From Cyclospora cayetanensis (lineage: Eukaryota; Apicomplexa; Conoidasida; Eucoccidiorida; Eimeriidae), in NCBI RefSeq assembly GCF_002999335.1, contig NW_020312064.1, positions 1 to 64,000 on the forward strand: a stretch of 64,000 nt of DNA, read 5' to 3'. The position numbers were made by a program, and so were the translations under genes. Of the stretch, positions 48,355 through 59,423 are shown piece after piece. Below the pieces are notes generated by a model. It was not told the origin of the DNA, made no database searches, and saw only the letters and a program-made list of their open reading frames with translations. The first letter of the stretch is position 1. The number at the start of each line of letters is the position of its first letter.

Positions 48355-50292
48355 ATGAACTTCGAACCGCAAAGCGAGTCAGGTGACAGTGAAGCAAACA
48401 GCGCGGACGAGGGTGAGCACGCTAGCGCATCCGTTGCAGCGGCCACAACTACAAGCGTAATAATACCGGGCGAGGTCCCCAGTCCTCGGGTTTTATCGAC
48501 CCCGCAACAGCAGGTGCTGCGGAGCTCAACAGGACGGCCCCTGGCACTTAATTACTACTTCGGACTGGATCGTACAGGTGGCGCTCACACCCCTTCACTA
48601 CCTTCCCCACTCACTGCTGTGCCTGCGGTTTTAGCCGCCACCTCCGGTGCTGTAGGGGAGAGCAGATGCTCTTTGGAAGGCAACGGTGATAATTTTGGCA
48701 GGCACAGCCACAGTAGTAGTAGTAGCAGCGGCTGCTGCAGCAACCGCTGCTACTACTCAAGCGAACCTCGACTGCAGTCCCGTATGTCAGGAGTTGCCAC
48801 CTCGCAGCAGCATGACTATCTCCGCCGCTCGGCCTCGGAGGGTACCGATCTGTCCGCACTAGACTGCCATCAACAAGCGCACAACGGTCTCACAGTGCAA
48901 GCACAGCAGCAACAACTCTCGGCTGCGGCGCCGAGCATGCTGCTGCTGCCGTCTGTTGTATCTCTTCCCGGCTTTGAGCTAGGGCCCCTGGCCTTTCGAA
49001 GGCCTCATGATGCAGCCGGTACATCTGATATGCCGGTTAGCAACTTGATGGGGCAAGAAGCAGCTGGCCCCGCTACACAGAACAGTACCCAGCGTAAGGC
49101 TATGGTTGCTAATGGTAGCCTTGAAGAAAGTTTGCAGGCGAGCGAGAGCCCAGAAGCTGCGCTGGATACGTCTTCAGGCTCTTTGTGTGAGAACAGATGC
49201 TATGATATTCCCACAGCAGCAGATCCGTGTCTTGGTGCGCATCCCTTGATTCCCTCTACGGCGGTTACTGCAGTAACAGATGAACCCCAGCTTGTTGAAG
49301 CACCTAGAGCAGCAGCAGCCTCAAACACTAGGGGAAGTGAAGCTGCCGCTGCAGTTGATACTTGCAACTCCGTGAACACCTCCAGGCTGCCTGTGCGTGA
49401 AGTGCACGACACACGCACAGATACAGGCAACAAGCTTTGCAGAATCAGCAGTCACTCGCTTATCCCGCCTCCGAGACTTTCAGCTGAACCGAAAAGCGTG
49501 TCTCCTCAGCAGGATGGTCTCACAATCAAGGGCGAAGGCGCTTCCGTACTTTCGCCGCCTGCAAGAACTAGTGCATCAATGGGAGCATCTGTATGTGACA
49601 ATACAGCAGGTGAAGGACAGCCACAGGAAACAGCTATTTCTGAGTTCTCTAGGCCGTCGACCAACGGCATTCTGGCCCCCAGTAATTTGACAAGCATCAA
49701 TAACCGGATAGTGCCCACTGCTGCAACTGCTCTCGCTCCCTGTAGCTCTAATGCACGTCTGTGGCTTCCACGGAGTACACGTGAAATTCGTGAGTGCAGT
49801 AGTACTAGCGTGATGTTTATGGCGCTAGCACAGGATACACCGCGATTTAGACGAAAATGTCCTAATGCAGTTGATTCAACGGATTCGGTTAGCTCGGCCT
49901 TTGCAGCAGTCGCAGCAACAGCTAAACCTGGGGTCGATGCAACACGAGTAGTTGCTGGGATTCGTGCATCCAAGGTGGAAAGCACCGAGGGTCTCGGCTC
50001 ATACAGCTCATTTGAATCAGCAGACATCCAAGCCAGCCGTTGTGATTCCTTTGCTTCTGCCACAAGCCGTTCCCGCACTGACGACGAAACCCATCTGCAT
50101 CACCATCGGCATCATCACAGACGGCATCGAGAGCAGCTGGCAGAGTACCACCAGCAAGCAGAGGAACATCGCACTGCAAAGTTTAAAATGCTGCACGGCA
50201 TGTCATACGAGGCCGTCTGTTCAGAGGGCCCCGCACTAACATCTGATATACCAGCTCCCGACACTGCACCGGGTGGCTCTAGTTTGAGCTGA
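48355..50292 (+). CDS. Large low-complexity Ser/Ala/His-rich protein, unknown function
   Basis: The frame is open from 48310, but its first ATG is at 48355, giving 645 residues. A good acceptor (GTGTTTACAG) at 48330 followed in frame by FNAFNYWSMNFEP suggests the ATG may be internal and an upstream exon exists. The protein is mostly disordered, with acidic Ser-rich N-terminus, Ser and Gln runs and a Ser/Ala/Thr-rich body. Near the C-terminus is a His/Arg patch (HLHHHRHHHRRHREQ) followed by a helix (EYHQQAEEHRTAKFKMLHGM). The end of that helix faintly recalls the KFxxMRKxHY helix of protein phosphatase inhibitor 2, but the other inhibitor-2 motifs are not visible and I do not assign it. The length and lack of stops favour a real exon. 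Confidence 0.65.
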   Translation: MNFEPQSESGDSEANSADEGEHASASVAAATTTSVIIPGEVPSPRVLSTPQQQVLRSSTGRPLALNYYFGLDRTGGAHTPSLPSPLTAVPAVLAATSGAVGESRCSLEGNGDNFGRHSHSSSSSSGCCSNRCYYSSEPRLQSRMSGVATSQQHDYLRRSASEGTDLSALDCHQQAHNGLTVQAQQQQLSAAAPSMLLLPSVVSLPGFELGPLAFRRPHDAAGTSDMPVSNLMGQEAAGPATQNSTQRKAMVANGSLEESLQASESPEAALDTSSGSLCENRCYDIPTAADPCLGAHPLIPSTAVTAVTDEPQLVEAPRAAAASNTRGSEAAAAVDTCNSVNTSRLPVREVHDTRTDTGNKLCRISSHSLIPPPRLSAEPKSVSPQQDGLTIKGEGASVLSPPARTSASMGASVCDNTAGEGQPQETAISEFSRPSTNGILAPSNLTSINNRIVPTAATALAPCSSNARLWLPRSTREIRECSSTSVMFMALAQDTPRFRRKCPNAVDSTDSVSSAFAAVAATAKPGVDATRVVAGIRASKVESTEGLGSYSSFESADIQASRCDSFASATSRSRTDDETHLHHHRHHHRRHREQLAEYHQQAEEHRTAKFKMLHGMSYEAVCSEGPALTSDIPAPDTAPGGSSLS

Positions 50293-51694
50293 AAGGGGCT
50301 GATAAGCATCCTTCGTGACTAAATTTCACTACTGGTGTGTTCGGATTATGCCACCACGGCGAAGTGCGCATTGTGCAGGGTAAGTTTATTTTGTTTTTTT
50401 CGTTTGCCAGAGTGTTGGCAACAGCGTATTTGTGGCTACGCTAATGATGTGATGAACAGCGCTGGCAGTGTTGTTTGGATGCGAAGCGGTGACCTAAGTG
50501 CTCAATGGTTGTCGCATGGCGTGTGCGGCTACAAGAACGCAAGCGCGATGAAGATGACCGCTCTTTTTGCATGCTTTAGGTTGCCTGCTTCGACCGTCGC
50601 TAGCTTAAGGAATTGTGATACATGGATTTATAAAACGATGGTGGCACTAGCGGAGAAAATTGATTTGTGTTTCATTCCGTTAGGCCTTCGGACTGCACGG
50701 GCTTAATACTGTGCTGTTTCTATAGAGGTTAGTATATAAGGTGCAGTGTACAGATCCTGCTGTTTTTTTCTGAGCCTCCCCTGGCCTGCTGCCTTTACAA
50801 TTATGTAGTTATACAGGGGGGCCAAGTCGCATCAACGATGATGGACCTAAACGATGACAACGGAGTTGTTTTGTTTTGAAGCTCGCACACATTTTTTCGT
50901 ATGGTAGGTTCTACTCGCTGCTGTGATTCCAATGCGCCTTCGCGAGGGAACAGCTTCCCCACTTAGCAAATTTTAGGACAGGATGCGGTACTCTAATTTT
51001 CTTAGGACTGTTTAAAAATAAATCCTAGAGACGTTCCACTAGGTTGAGGGACTGGATGCATGTTGTCTTGTTCCCGACGCCTTCGCATTTATTTATGCGT
51101 GTGGGTACACCCTTACCCATACCAGTCTAGGAGCTCTGAAGGTCAGTTGCATCAGTGCGCAGGGCGAAACAGAAAAATTACTTTTGCAGGCTATCTGCAG
51201 TACCATAGTGGTGCTCATCTGAAAATTCTACAGCACTATATCCTTATCTCTTCCTGTTGTTTCGACCTCGAAGCGGTGGCCAGAATAAACCACTAGCGAA
51301 CTCGGAGGTCCATGGGCTCCCCGTTGCAGAGAGTGGCGCGCCAGGTGTTTCAGGGCCCCCACTCCCTTGAGATCTTGCGTGTAGCAGTCGAAGCTCGTCA
51401 AAATGTCTGCACCTCATTGCATGACCAGACCGCGGGCTTTAGGGAATTGTTCAGGTGGAAGCGAGTCGTCTGCAGGGAAATCAAGAAGCGGATATAAGCG
51501 GCTCAGCTCACATGGCCAGCCCAAATGTGCAGTGTCCAATAATTCTGACAGCCAGTTTAGAATTCACCGGCCACCACAGAGAATGCAGACTTGTGTTGCA
51601 TTCTAGGCAAGACAATGAAGCACTTCTTGCTTCTGTGTTCAACACCTTTCTCTGACGGGCTGGCACAGCATGTGCGCCAGGGTAGGACGGATAC
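50293..51694. other. Unassigned sequence between converging genes
   Basis: Holds the 3' side of the low-complexity gene and of the kinesin gene. A 123-codon plus-strand frame (50335-50706) lacks an initial ATG and any motif. The kinesin could have another short 3' exon here (an acceptor-like CTTGCCTAG near 51607). Confidence 0.35.
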
Positions 51695-54600
51695 CTAGAA
51701 CATTCGGTAGGCAGTTGAACCCAAGACGATTGGGTTGAAGCTTGTTGCTCGCACGCTGGCCCATGACCTGCATATGCCAGATGGTTCCCCCCACGCAAGG
51801 CTCTTGCCATAGCGATTGAGGTACGAGGAGTCTCTTAGAGAATCTAAGAATTTCACGAGGGTCTGTGCGTACCTCAGCAGCTGAGCTGTGAGTGCAGCCA
51901 GGATATTCCTGAAAGTAGTGTTTTTCAACGTACGTCAAGGCATTGTCCAGCACTTCGCCTGCACTGAAGTCAAAAATATATGAAAGCGTGCTGTACAAGC
52001 TGACTAGGACATGCTACACCAGAGGCAAAAACCACGTAAAGTTCTGCCAAAAAGCGACAATTTACAATTTATTAATACATTGCTTCAAATCATCATAGGG
52101 CCCATTTGTTTTCCGAAGAATCGATCCATCTGGGGAGCGGTCAGTGTGCCTTACCGGGCACTTGAAGAGCAACTTTCGGCTGCCGAGAACGATTCTCCCC
52201 CAAAGGAAAATGAGGCTTCTATGATGGGATCGGCTCGCATTCTGATCATACAGCGCAATGCAAATTTGCGTCGGTGTTATGTGAATGGGCGAATCAGCAC
52301 GACGAAATGTGCCTCTAGACAGCAAATTGTTTAATTTCTGTCAAATCGAAAATATCACAGCACCTTTGTTGGACCCGATCGACGGTACTTATGCCTCTCC
52401 ATGGAAATGTACCAGATCATGCGTGTAGCTGAGCTATGGCCCGTCTGATCAAAGCCTTTCCAGGTGGTAGATGGGTATACCTACCGCATGGAGGCTCCGT
52501 GCGTATTGTTGCCGCTTTCCCTTGTAGGGCGCCGTCTGTTCGACATCACTAAGGAGGCGGCTCTCTGTATCATCCTGATTGAGCAGTTTATAGGCAAAAC
52601 ACGATCTTCATATTCCCGAGCTACGAATTTGGAGGATGCATCCTTTTCATTTGCCTCCTTCAATGATAAAAAGCCTACTAAGTGATTTCACACAATTCCA
52701 CTAAAATCACTAGTGTGGCACATACTTGTGCTTCGCCCCATGTAACATGCTGAGGAAGTGCTGCACAAAATGTGCCGCTTCACAAGCAGCCTGGATTTAG
52801 AAGCACTGTCCAGAGGAAGACTGCGTGTGGTGTATGTGACTTTGAATGACTGCGCTACCTACATTCCCTTGCCTGCCAAATCGGAGTGAGGGATAACCCA
52901 TTCACCCTGAGCCTCATCCCATGAAGCAAGTGAGCGGATTCTCTGAGGGCATGCAAAAATATATTCCAGGGTGTTGTCAGCAAGAGAACGCCGTACAACG
53001 CTATCAAATACTAGACGATTTGCCGGTAATTAGTTTTAAGACCCACTTTTACTTCCTCAGGAGGTATAAATCTATCTATGATGGATTGCTGAAGCCTGAT
53101 TTCGAGTTGCGTCGAGCGGATGTCGTGCAGCAGGGACTCGCGCTCCGCTTGAAACTCCTTCTGCAGGTCCTCGATATCATCTACAGCCTCCTTATATCGC
53201 CAGCAGAGCTGCTGCACTTTGCTGGACAAATTGTGAAGCTCTTTGTCCTTAGAGGTTACGAGGCTTTCAAGCAGCAACGTGGCCTCTTGCCCTTGGTCCC
53301 TTTCTCTTCGCAGCTGCTCCTCTGCATCCAAAAGTCAGTCCAGACTCCAATATAGTCCAATATCTATACTTTTGAACCTCGTGCAACTTCTGCCTTTTCA
53401 AGAGCTGCATCGCTCCCTTGAGCTGTAAACTTTAAAAACAATGAAGGCATTAATACGCAGGATAGTCATACCCATTTTCTTTTGTTCCTCCAACCGTAGT
53501 TGAGTTTTCTTTAGCTCCCGTTGCTGCTGTTTAGCTCGGGATATTTCCGTGTTGCCACGAAGAAGCTGTGCCTCCATTTCCGTTAATCTGGCCGTCAGCT
53601 CGGCTTGGCGCTGCGTAGCGCAGTGTAAGTAAATGGTCTTCCCTCTGCATGCTGTGGATGAACAATTTACTTTGCAGACACCCCTACCCGCAACCCTGTT
53701 ACTTCTCTAAAGCTTTACTGAGGCAGTCCTTAAGATAATATATTGATCGGTTATTTGATGTGTCACCGTTTTCATCATTTTGTCTAGGTGTGCAGGGGGC
53801 CCCAGCTATACGTGAGCTGCACCTGTTTATACAAAGCAGTCTCCATTTCTTGGGCCTTCAAATCCTCTTCAGCCTTTCTTCGAGCCAGCTCTATTGCCTG
53901 CGGAAGGCGTACACTAAGTATGTGTCCCCAAATTGCAGGAGGCAGAAAACATCAAATAAGACAGTCCCTGCATCTTTTCTGTGAGCTGCTGTTCGCTCTT
54001 GGTAACCTGACTGCCAAGTTATTTGCCGCATTATGCTACAAAAACTACGCTTGCGGAAATGCACGTTTCGCTCTGCCTCAAATGATGCGCGGAGTTGCTG
54101 CTGCTGTTGCAAGTTTTCTTCTTCAAGTCTTCGCTTTTCCTCTTTCGAGACATCAACAATTTTTATTTTTTCTACGACCTTTTCGACCATCATTGGCTTT
54201 TCCTTTATCACTTCCTTTTCAATTATTATGGGCTTTTCAACGACGATTTCCGTAGGCTTTTCGTGTGAATTTTTCACTGCTAGAAGCCGGGCTTCTGTCA
54301 ACACAACCCACAGATGCACAACACGGAGACACATCTCTTGTGATGCGAAAGTCAAGCAGTCTGGGTGATTGGGAGAAATCGTGAACAGTTTTTAATTAGG
54401 GCAAAGCAAGTCAAAGCGACCTTAATTGTGTAGCCGTTTTCTCTAACTCTGCAAACGATGAGCGATACAAATTGATACCGTATTATTTTAAACGTTTTCT
54501 GTAAATTGGACTATTAGCAGATCCACGCACGCTCCGCTGCATGTAGCTGCTGCTTCAGCCATGCTATTTCCTCTTTAAAAGCCAGAATCATTGCCTGTTT

Positions 54601-57600
54601 TGGGTTCTCGTTGACGTGTGGTGCATTCTTGATGTGCTTTGTTCGCTGGGCGTAGCGAAGAGTACTGAGCGTCTCGTCATAGTGTGTGCAAGCGGGGCCG
54701 ACGTTTGCAACCATAGTGGTCCTAGTATTTCCCCCGAGAGAAGCCTGGGTCATTCAACATAATCATATAATCAAAGATGAGACAGTGAAGCAACGAGAAC
54801 TGGCAAACAGAAAAAGCAATTTTAGTGGTCTATGTGTGATATGGGCAAACAGTCTCACAACTGTGAAATACTGAACCCCAGCAAACTTCAAGCTGTCATC
54901 ACAGTCAGTGACTTTTCAGAACATTCGGTTTGCCTATTGATACCCCTAATGCACTTTGCAGCCAATGAACCAGGACCATTAATTAATGAGAACAGAGACA
55001 CTGGCGTGAAAATTGGGACGTTGATGCGCTTGGAGTTTAGAGTGTAGGGTCTAGAATAAAGTTGCTACACCTGCAGAATACGCGTAAGCTTTGAATCTCG
55101 GTAAGGTATAAACGGGGAATTTTCTGCCAAGGCAGAAATGACATTTCCGAGGGCGCTTAGTGACAGATTTATCTTTCTGGCTTCACGGAACCGTTCCCCA
55201 GTAGAGCCCGCTTTTGCTTGCCTGTAGAACAAGCATTCAAATAGTCTGCTGCCCTTGGTTTGCCACCCGAGGCCTACAATCCTGGTATAAGACACTGATG
55301 TTTGATTATATCTGAGTACATGAAGCCATGTAACGGTCATTTGTACCTCTCTGAGCCCGCTAAGTCCACAAGGTTCAACTTGCCCATGCGCACCCGCCCA
55401 TCTTTGTCTGCGCTCTCAACTTCCATAATGAAGATGGAGTGTGACCTGTTGATAGTTGGAAAATGTGTCAACAGCCCAAGAAGTCCTAAAATTCTTCAAC
55501 TAGAAGGCGGAGCAGCTTGTTTTGGAGTATGCAGGACCCGGCAACTACGGCCCTGTGCAGGGGAGGGTATACAGCAGTGAATTAATGAGTACGGGTCCTT
55601 TACTGCATGGTATTGCGAGGATACTGCTACAGCAAAAACATGTGTCGACGGAAGGTGTGACTTGGATGGGCTCACCTGCTCGAAGCGGCGTTCATTTGCG
55701 TGGCCCCGACTTTCCGGTTTTGCTGCCCCGTCGCCTATGAGTTTCATATGAAAAACGTAAGTGCAATACATGATATTGATGCATGCACCTGAAACGGGGG
55801 CAACCAGGCCTTCGCACTGGCATTATGGGCACACATGAGTTCAACCTGTAGCGTTATGAGGTTCTGCCAACACACACTACACAAAAGCAACTAAACTATT
55901 GATCAAAGAAAACGTATCACAAGTTGGAGGGAGGGCAGGCGAAGCAGTCGAGGGCTAGTATCAAACGCTGACTAACAAAGTTCAGTCATCCCGTGGATTA
56001 TTGCCTCGTTGGACCCAGTTTGAAGCACATCCTTGTATCGCTATACCAGCATGCTCCCAGTTATTCGACCAGCACATTTACAAAAGTCAAAACAGGACGT
56101 TTTCTCACCAGAAGTTTTGTCAGTTCTTCGGCTGATTTCACAGTAAAGGTGGTTAGGCCCTCTGCGAATACGCCGCAGTCTGGGCTGTCCCTGAGGATCA
56201 GCTTTGCCGTGGGCGTTTTAGAGAGCAAGTCTCTCGCCTGCATTCAGACGAATGGTCGGTTGTGTGCTGGTTGCATACCTTGAAAGGCTTGCTCTACTCT
56301 ATCTGCATACGCCTGACCCCTCTTCCTTCCACAAGTTCAGTCTTATACTCATGTTCTCTCTAGATGACAAACTAGGTGGTAGCGTGGCTTGTCACCTCTT
56401 CGTTGTAAAGCTCCAAAAACGAGGCTCGCACCAAAAATGTCTGGACCAGAGAGCATCGAGATATGAATGCCGAAAAATTAGTTTGCTTGACCAGCAGCGG
56501 CGTGGTGAGAACTGCACCTTGCAACTACAATGGAGGTGCCACAGTGATCACGCATGAAGGAAGAAAGGGAGAGAAAAGTGCTCTTTCCTTGTCAGAAGCA
56601 CAGTCAATAGTGCTGAAAATGTGCTCGAAGGCGCGAGGAATGATTCCTTGCAACTCTCGGTCTCCCCCAATCATTGTGAATGTTTTCCCGGTGCCTGTCT
56701 GTCCGTAAGCAAAAACAGTACCTAGGAAGGAAAGCACGCATCCATGTAAATTACGCCAGATAGTTCTGTTAGTCGATTTGGTTTTCTCCGGTGTGTCAGA
56801 GGGTGCTTGCCCTGTGAATGTTGCTACTGATATCTGTGCTGGATTGATACTTTGCTTTGTCAGGCTCACCATGCAGTCACTAGCGTACCACGAAGCAAGA
56901 TATATGCCATCCTACAAAGCTATAAATGGGTCGTAGCTATTAGGACCTCAAAGGCACGCACTAATGTAATCAGGCATCAAGAAACCAGGTCAATTATAGG
57001 ACCTGGGGCACAAAAGCGTGCAGCGGTGATAAGTGCTCGGTGATCCACCATTTCTGACCGTTGTATCCTTCTGTTACGCTTTCGACTATTCCAAATGCTG
57101 CATCGTCGTAAACATCGTCCTGCGAGACCCTGATTCAACAAGCAGTGTAAGGCTGTGAAACAGAGTTTGTGAGCCATAAAATTTGCTTTGAAAGGTGTCA
57201 TTATGGGTCAATGTGGCAACGCGTTTGACCATATTTCAGCAGCGAGAAGCTATTACTCTCCATTAGCAGAATTATCACGATGAGTGGGGAAGATGCGTGC
57301 CGGGAAACTCTTTGCCCCCATCTGGCAAGTAAGTGTAACAACTCCGGCAAGTGCAGTTAGAACTCGAATGCGGAGTAGCCTACGATGCATCGTATACAGC
57401 GTCAAAGGTGAAGTGCTTCGTGGGGCCTTTCGGTTTCTGGAGGCAGACAGACGCGTTTTTGCTATTCACCATCACGACACATTGGCAACCTTCGGCAGTT
57501 TCCGACTCAGAAAGTGGACGGCAGCTGCGAGCGAAAAAGTCATCCAGATCTTGTTAAGGTCACTGTGACAGTCCTTCACTACCCCTTCTCTTTGCATGCA

Positions 57601-58156
57601 TTTTGTGCTGTATTTAGCATTGAAGCAGCTTTCAGCTTGTCCGCCAAAGTGTATTTTCGGGGAGTTTTGATGACCTCAATGATTTTCGGTTGAGAAAGCC
57701 CAATCCAATAAACTAGCATACATAGTCTTGTTTGAATGTGTCTTAGTGTGACAGAAGTATGCTGAATTCTTCGGTAGCGTCCCCTGTTATTTCAATCGTT
57801 TCCAAGTTCCAATACCGTGAACTTGGGCGCCGCAGTGATGTAGTAACCATGCATTTACTAGGGAAGGCACAAACTATCAGTAAGCAAATAGCTAACGTAA
57901 GTGTGGCATTATCTGACTACCTAATTAAAGTTTCAACGGTACCGGTAAATGCCGAATATCTCGAGATCGTTCTGCCCCTATGCTCAGCAAGCGACTAAAA
58001 AGTAGTCTCCAATACTGTTGTGGGAAGGGAAGACACATCACCGCAGTACTCTATCAAAAAACGCAAAAACTGTCCTTACCGAATTATAACTCTCACGCGT
58101 TCTGATGTTGGCCCATCAGCCGTCTCGGGCGGCTCAGCCGTAACAGGTGCTTCCAT
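51695..58156 (-). CDS. Kinesin-2 family motor (KIF3/KIF17/FLA10-like), about 20 exons
   Basis: Exons: 58156-58080, 57524-57384, 57129-57059, 56721-56552, 56440-56396, 56237-56109, 55734-55676, 55445-55347, 55221-55071, 54744-54531, 54294-54065, 53897-53823, 53610-53472, 53422-53378, 53321-53053, 52942-52873, 52677-52485, 52241-52155, 51963-51873 and 51802-51695 (last uncertain), about 820 residues. The motor has RVIIRCRP, P-loop GQTGTGKT (about 103-110), switch I NAASSRSHS (226-234), switch II DLAGSE (258-263) and [15 protein letters not shown]. The C-terminal stalk has [17 protein letters not shown] and [14 protein letters not shown], then [12 protein letters not shown], hallmarks of kinesin-2, the anterograde intraflagellar-transport motor. 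Between motor and stalk lies a Val/Glu/Lys/Pro repeat segment. The intron after 52873 appears to use GC (CAG|GCAAGG). The exon-4 donor and the last two joins are the weakest. Confidence 0.9.
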
Positions 58157-58763
58157 TTTGGTGTAGGACAGCTGAGTTACAGGGATTTCAGATAGTCGAG
58201 GGAATATTTGAGATTTCAAGGTATGAGGATTTGTGCTTGGACTTGCACTCGATGCAAAGCTCGTCCCTGTGGTCCAGGCAACCGAATGAACTTGCTGCAG
58301 AAGCACCCCGCTAAATCCGACTCTTCATGAAGCATGAAGAAACCGAACAGGTAGCTGCGACATTAATATCAAAAGTATGGCTTTTCTTTCTCTTTGCTGC
58401 TATTAGTTTACTACTGCTCCTCAAAAAAATTAATATTGGGGCCCAGCCCTGCGGGGTGGGCTTCTGCAGCCAGTGCATGACTAGGCTGTAACTTCTGCTT
58501 TGCTTCCTTTTTACCTAAAAGTAAATGGGCACTAATTAGTATTAAATGCAAGGCAGTGGAACTTAGGGCTTAGCTGAGGAGGCTGCTGTAAAACGCTGTG
58601 TTGTGGTGCCAATCGATGCCAACCTGGGACGAAATCTCAAAGGGGGGGTACTAGAATGAGCGCAAGCTCTTCACCCATTGGCACGTGATTTTCTGGGCTA
58701 GATTACATAGCTGTATATGCATTTGGAGATTTTGTATCGACAAGTGCAGCAGGAAACACTATT
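58157..58763. other. Divergent intergenic region between kinesin-2 and Cgr1-like genes
   Basis: The two genes start about 600 bases apart in opposite directions, so this stretch should hold both promoters. A C/G-rich motif (GGGGCCCAGCCCTGCGGGG) at about 58438-58456 resembles the small repeats seen in gene-poor parts. Confidence 0.4.
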
Positions 58764-59423
58764 ATGGTGGAAGGACCGGGAGCTTCCTTACTCCCCAAAT
58801 TTGGGGAGCCCGACGCCGAGCCTCCTCAAGCAGATTGGTCGACACGATTATCGGGACTAGCAGCAGGAAGAGGACTAGGGGAAGCCTCACTTCAAGGAGC
58901 GGAGTCATTTGCTTCTGTCAACATCACAACAACGGAGACGCAGGCGGCGTCCGAAACGATGGAGGCAGAAGGGTCCCCCAGGCAGAGAGTTGCATCTCCA
59001 ACCAGCGCCACCATCCCTAGATTGCAGGGAAGGCAAACATGGAGACCGAAGGGTCAGGGGCGCAGCTTCGGTCGGCTTTGTAAGGGAACTGCGGCTGCCG
59101 GAGGTTGCAGAGGAGATGGAGATCCCTCTACAGCAGCAGCAGCAAAAAAAAAATGGGCACAGGAGCAGCAGATGAAGGAGAAGCAGAGGGAGGCGAGGGA
59201 GCTGGAGCGCCAAGCGCGCTCTGTTAAGGAAAGGATCAGAATCCAGAGGCGCAAGCAGCGCGAGGCCAGGAGGCAGCAGAAGAAGGAAAACGAAATGAAG
59301 AGCGCCAGAGTACAAGTCATCAAGGATACAACAAAAATTAGAAAGTGGAATAAGCAGGCAAGGAAACAACTGGTCAAAATGTCTCCTGAAATGATTCGGC
59401 AGCTGTACGGAGTGCAGCTCTAG
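58764..59423 (+). CDS. Cgr1/CCDC86-like rRNA-processing protein
   Basis: One ATG-initiated exon of 219 residues. The first about 125 residues are Ala/Gly/Ser/Thr-rich and probably disordered. From about residue 130 (KKKWAQEQQMKEKQREAREL) a long, highly basic helix runs to the end. It includes ENEMKSARVQVIKDTTKIRK and WNKQARKQLVKMSPEMIRQL. The NExxxxxVQVIKxxxKIKxxxxKQxR pattern matches the Cgr1 family (yeast Cgr1, human CCDC86), nucleolar proteins needed for pre-rRNA processing and 60S subunit assembly. The N-terminal GKPxSGRxWK motif of many members is replaced here by a Gly/Arg-rich stretch, which might reflect divergence. Poly-A in the Ala-Lys junction (about 59145-59153) is a slippage-prone site, so a frame error there cannot be ruled out. 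Confidence 0.75.
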   Translation: MVEGPGASLLPKFGEPDAEPPQADWSTRLSGLAAGRGLGEASLQGAESFASVNITTTETQAASETMEAEGSPRQRVASPTSATIPRLQGRQTWRPKGQGRSFGRLCKGTAAAGGCRGDGDPSTAAAAKKKWAQEQQMKEKQREARELERQARSVKERIRIQRRKQREARRQQKKENEMKSARVQVIKDTTKIRKWNKQARKQLVKMSPEMIRQLYGVQL

